Below, piece after piece: positions 8,279-9,645 of a stretch of DNA of 9,645 bases (positions within the stretch are counted from its first letter, which is position 1; each line of letters opens with the position of its first letter). Location: assembly GCA_964353935.1 (NCBI GenBank), contig CAYGXL010000097.1:1-9645 (forward strand), given 5' to 3'. Both the position numbers and the translations under genes were made by a program. The notes beneath the pieces are model-generated. The model worked only from the letters and a program-made list of their open reading frames with translations, was not told where the DNA came from and ran no database searches. The stretch comes from JAOUJD01 sp964353935. GTDB lineage: Bacteria; Pseudomonadota; Gammaproteobacteria; Burkholderiales; Burkholderiaceae_F.

Positions 8279-9628
8279 GATCTGCTTCAGCAGCACCACC
8301 GAGCGGCGCTGCCAGTTGTACATGTGCTGCCGCGCCTGCGGCAGGTCGTCGACGGTGGCCGGACGGAAGCCGCGCTTGATGAAGAAGTGCGCGGTGCGCG
8401 TCGTCAGCACGAAGAGCTTGTTGATCGCGGCCGCCTTCGCGCGCTGCTCGATCCCCTTCAACAGCCGCTCGCCGTCACCGTAGCCCTGGTAGTCCGGGTG
8501 CACCGTCAGGCAGGCGAGCTCGCCCATGTGTTCGCGCGCGAACGGGTAGAGCGCGGCGCAGCCGAAGATGAAGCCATCGTGGTCCATCACGATGAAGCGG
8601 TCGATCTCGCGCTCGATGAGTTCGCGCGGCCGCTTCACCAGCGTGCCGTCCGCCTCCAGCGGCTCGATCAGCTTGATGATCCCGCCGACGTCGTCCGGCG
8701 TGGCGTCGCGCATCTTCTCGAGGTTTTCCGGAGCCACCATCGTGCCCACGCCCTCGTGCGTGAACAGTTCGGCCAGCACGCTGCCGTCGAGCGTGTACGG
8801 AATGATGTGCGCGCGCGCCACGCCGCCCTTGCAGGCCTGGACGGCGAACTTCAGGTTGAACGCCGGGTCGCCCTTCACGGCGTCCGCGCTGAGCATCGCT
8901 TCGGCGTCCTGCACCGACAGTTCGCTCATCAGCTGCCCCGCGGCGTCGCGGATGCCGTCGGTCTCGGTCAGCAGGATCAGCTTGTCGGCCTTGATCGCCG
9001 TCGCCACGCTGGTGGCGAGGTCTTCCATCGTCAGGTTGAACGCCTCGCCGGTCGGCGAAAAACCGAGTGGCGACAGCAGCACGATGGCGCCGTTGGCGAG
9101 CGTGAACCGGATCGCGTCGGCGTCGACCTTGCGCACGACGCCGGTGAGTTCGTAGTCCACGCCGTCGATCACGCCCAGCGGGCGCGCGGTGACGAAGTTG
9201 CCGCTGACGACGCGCACCTTCGAGTGGGCCATCGGGGTCGACGGCAGGCCCTGCGAGAAGGCGGCCTCGATGTCGAGCCGGATCTCGCCCGACGCTTCCT
9301 TCGCGCACTCGAGCGCTGCCGCGTCCGTGATCCGGACGTCGGCGTGGAAGCGCGCCGGCACGCCCTTCAGCGCGAGCTGCGCCTGCACCTGCGGCCGCGA
9401 ACCGTGCACGAGCACGAGCCGGATGCCCATCGCCGACAGCAGCGACAGGTCGTGCACGAGGCGGGTCAGGGCACCGGCTTCGACGAGTCCGCCGGAGAAG
9501 GCAACGACGAAGGTCTTGCCGCGGTGCGCGTGCACGTACGGCGCGACCTCGCGCAGCCAGGCGACGAAACGTGCGTGGTCGTCGATCACTTCGGCGGCGA
9601 TCTGGGGCGCGGGAGCGGCGTCGTTCAT
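8276..9628 (-). CDS. argA: N-acetylglutamate synthase (amino-acid N-acetyltransferase)
   Basis: This enzyme transfers acetyl from acetyl-CoA to glutamate, the first step of arginine biosynthesis, in the cytoplasm. From ATG 9628 it is 450 aa, close to classical ArgA (about 443). The N-terminal amino-acid-kinase fold begins at about residue 20 (APYVHAHRGKTFVVAFSGG, LVLVHGSRPQV, VVSGNFVTARPLGV), is typically the arginine-binding regulatory part, and continues to about residue 300. The C-terminal GNAT domain (about 310-446) carries the acetyl-CoA loop QGYGDG (381-386) after LACLTVHPDY. An in-frame TTG at 9634 would add two residues but ATG is preferred. The N-terminus is about 15 residues longer than in relatives I recall (alternative: GTG at the AEVIDD valine), and no Shine-Dalgarno precedes it. 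It forms an operon with yggX, 10 nt apart. Confidence 0.95.
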   Translation of the reverse strand: MNDAAPAPQIAAEVIDDHARFVAWLREVAPYVHAHRGKTFVVAFSGGLVEAGALTRLVHDLSLLSAMGIRLVLVHGSRPQVQAQLALKGVPARFHADVRITDAAALECAKEASGEIRLDIEAAFSQGLPSTPMAHSKVRVVSGNFVTARPLGVIDGVDYELTGVVRKVDADAIRFTLANGAIVLLSPLGFSPTGEAFNLTMEDLATSVATAIKADKLILLTETDGIRDAAGQLMSELSVQDAEAMLSADAVKGDPAFNLKFAVQACKGGVARAHIIPYTLDGSVLAELFTHEGVGTMVAPENLEKMRDATPDDVGGIIKLIEPLEADGTLVKRPRELIEREIDRFIVMDHDGFIFGCAALYPFAREHMGELACLTVHPDYQGYGDGERLLKGIEQRAKAAAINKLFVLTTRTAHFFIKRGFRPATVDDLPQARQHMYNWQRRSVVLLKQI

Positions 9629-9635
9629 CGGCAAA

Positions 9636-9641
9636 AGTATA
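9636..9641 (-). promoter_or_regulatory. Putative -10 box of argA
   Basis: Minus-strand TATACT matches the sigma-70 -10 consensus at five of six positions in an AT-rich patch of otherwise GC-rich DNA. Only 7 nt separate it from the argA ATG (9628), so transcription would start at or next to the start codon. The -35 region lies beyond the window, so the promoter cannot be confirmed here. Confidence 0.45.
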
Positions 9642-9645
9642 CTGA

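Overview
The window is high-GC, tightly packed bacterial chromosome and most likely comes from a betaproteobacterium. Three things point there: a homodimeric-type AceE, a dihydrolipoamide dehydrogenase (E3) carrying its own N-terminal lipoyl domain, and a small HslV/proteasome-like protease matching the group known as the betaproteobacterial proteasome homologue (BPH). A run of exactly 100 Ns shows this is a scaffolded draft assembly or MAG.

Bases 1-5918 (+) hold a pyruvate dehydrogenase operon: aceE (5' truncated by the window edge), aceF, a 196-aa Thr-nucleophile Ntn hydrolase (BPH-like), and lpd. Gaps are 60 and 55 nt, and the last pair overlaps by 4 nt (ATGA). AceE decarboxylates pyruvate, AceF carries the acetyl group on its lipoyl arm to CoA, and Lpd reoxidises the arm with NAD+. 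A protease translationally coupled to E3 is the most interesting feature. The lpd frame is interrupted only by the assembly gap, which lies in an Ala/Pro linker encoded by a probable 57-bp tandem repeat. Identical 55-bp copies flank the gap.

Bases 5919-6392 contain no convincing gene. They hold a GC-rich hairpin, a short coding-like stretch of unknown origin, and at 6337-6363 four tandem ACGTYA-type hexamers resembling a LiuR/MerR-family operator. Directly downstream is an overlooked 48-codon gene (6393-6539) for a single-pass membrane protein with a near-perfect Shine-Dalgarno.

Bases 6619-7949 (+) are rpiA, overlapping by GTGA a membrane-anchored DUF2459/TIGR02117-like protein in which a family cysteine appears to be serine. 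Bases 7993-9628 (-) are the convergent argA-yggX pair: N-acetylglutamate synthase followed by the YggX Fe(II)-trafficking/oxidative protection protein, whose ribosome site overlaps the argA stop. A TATACT -10 box sits so close to the argA ATG that the transcript may be leaderless.
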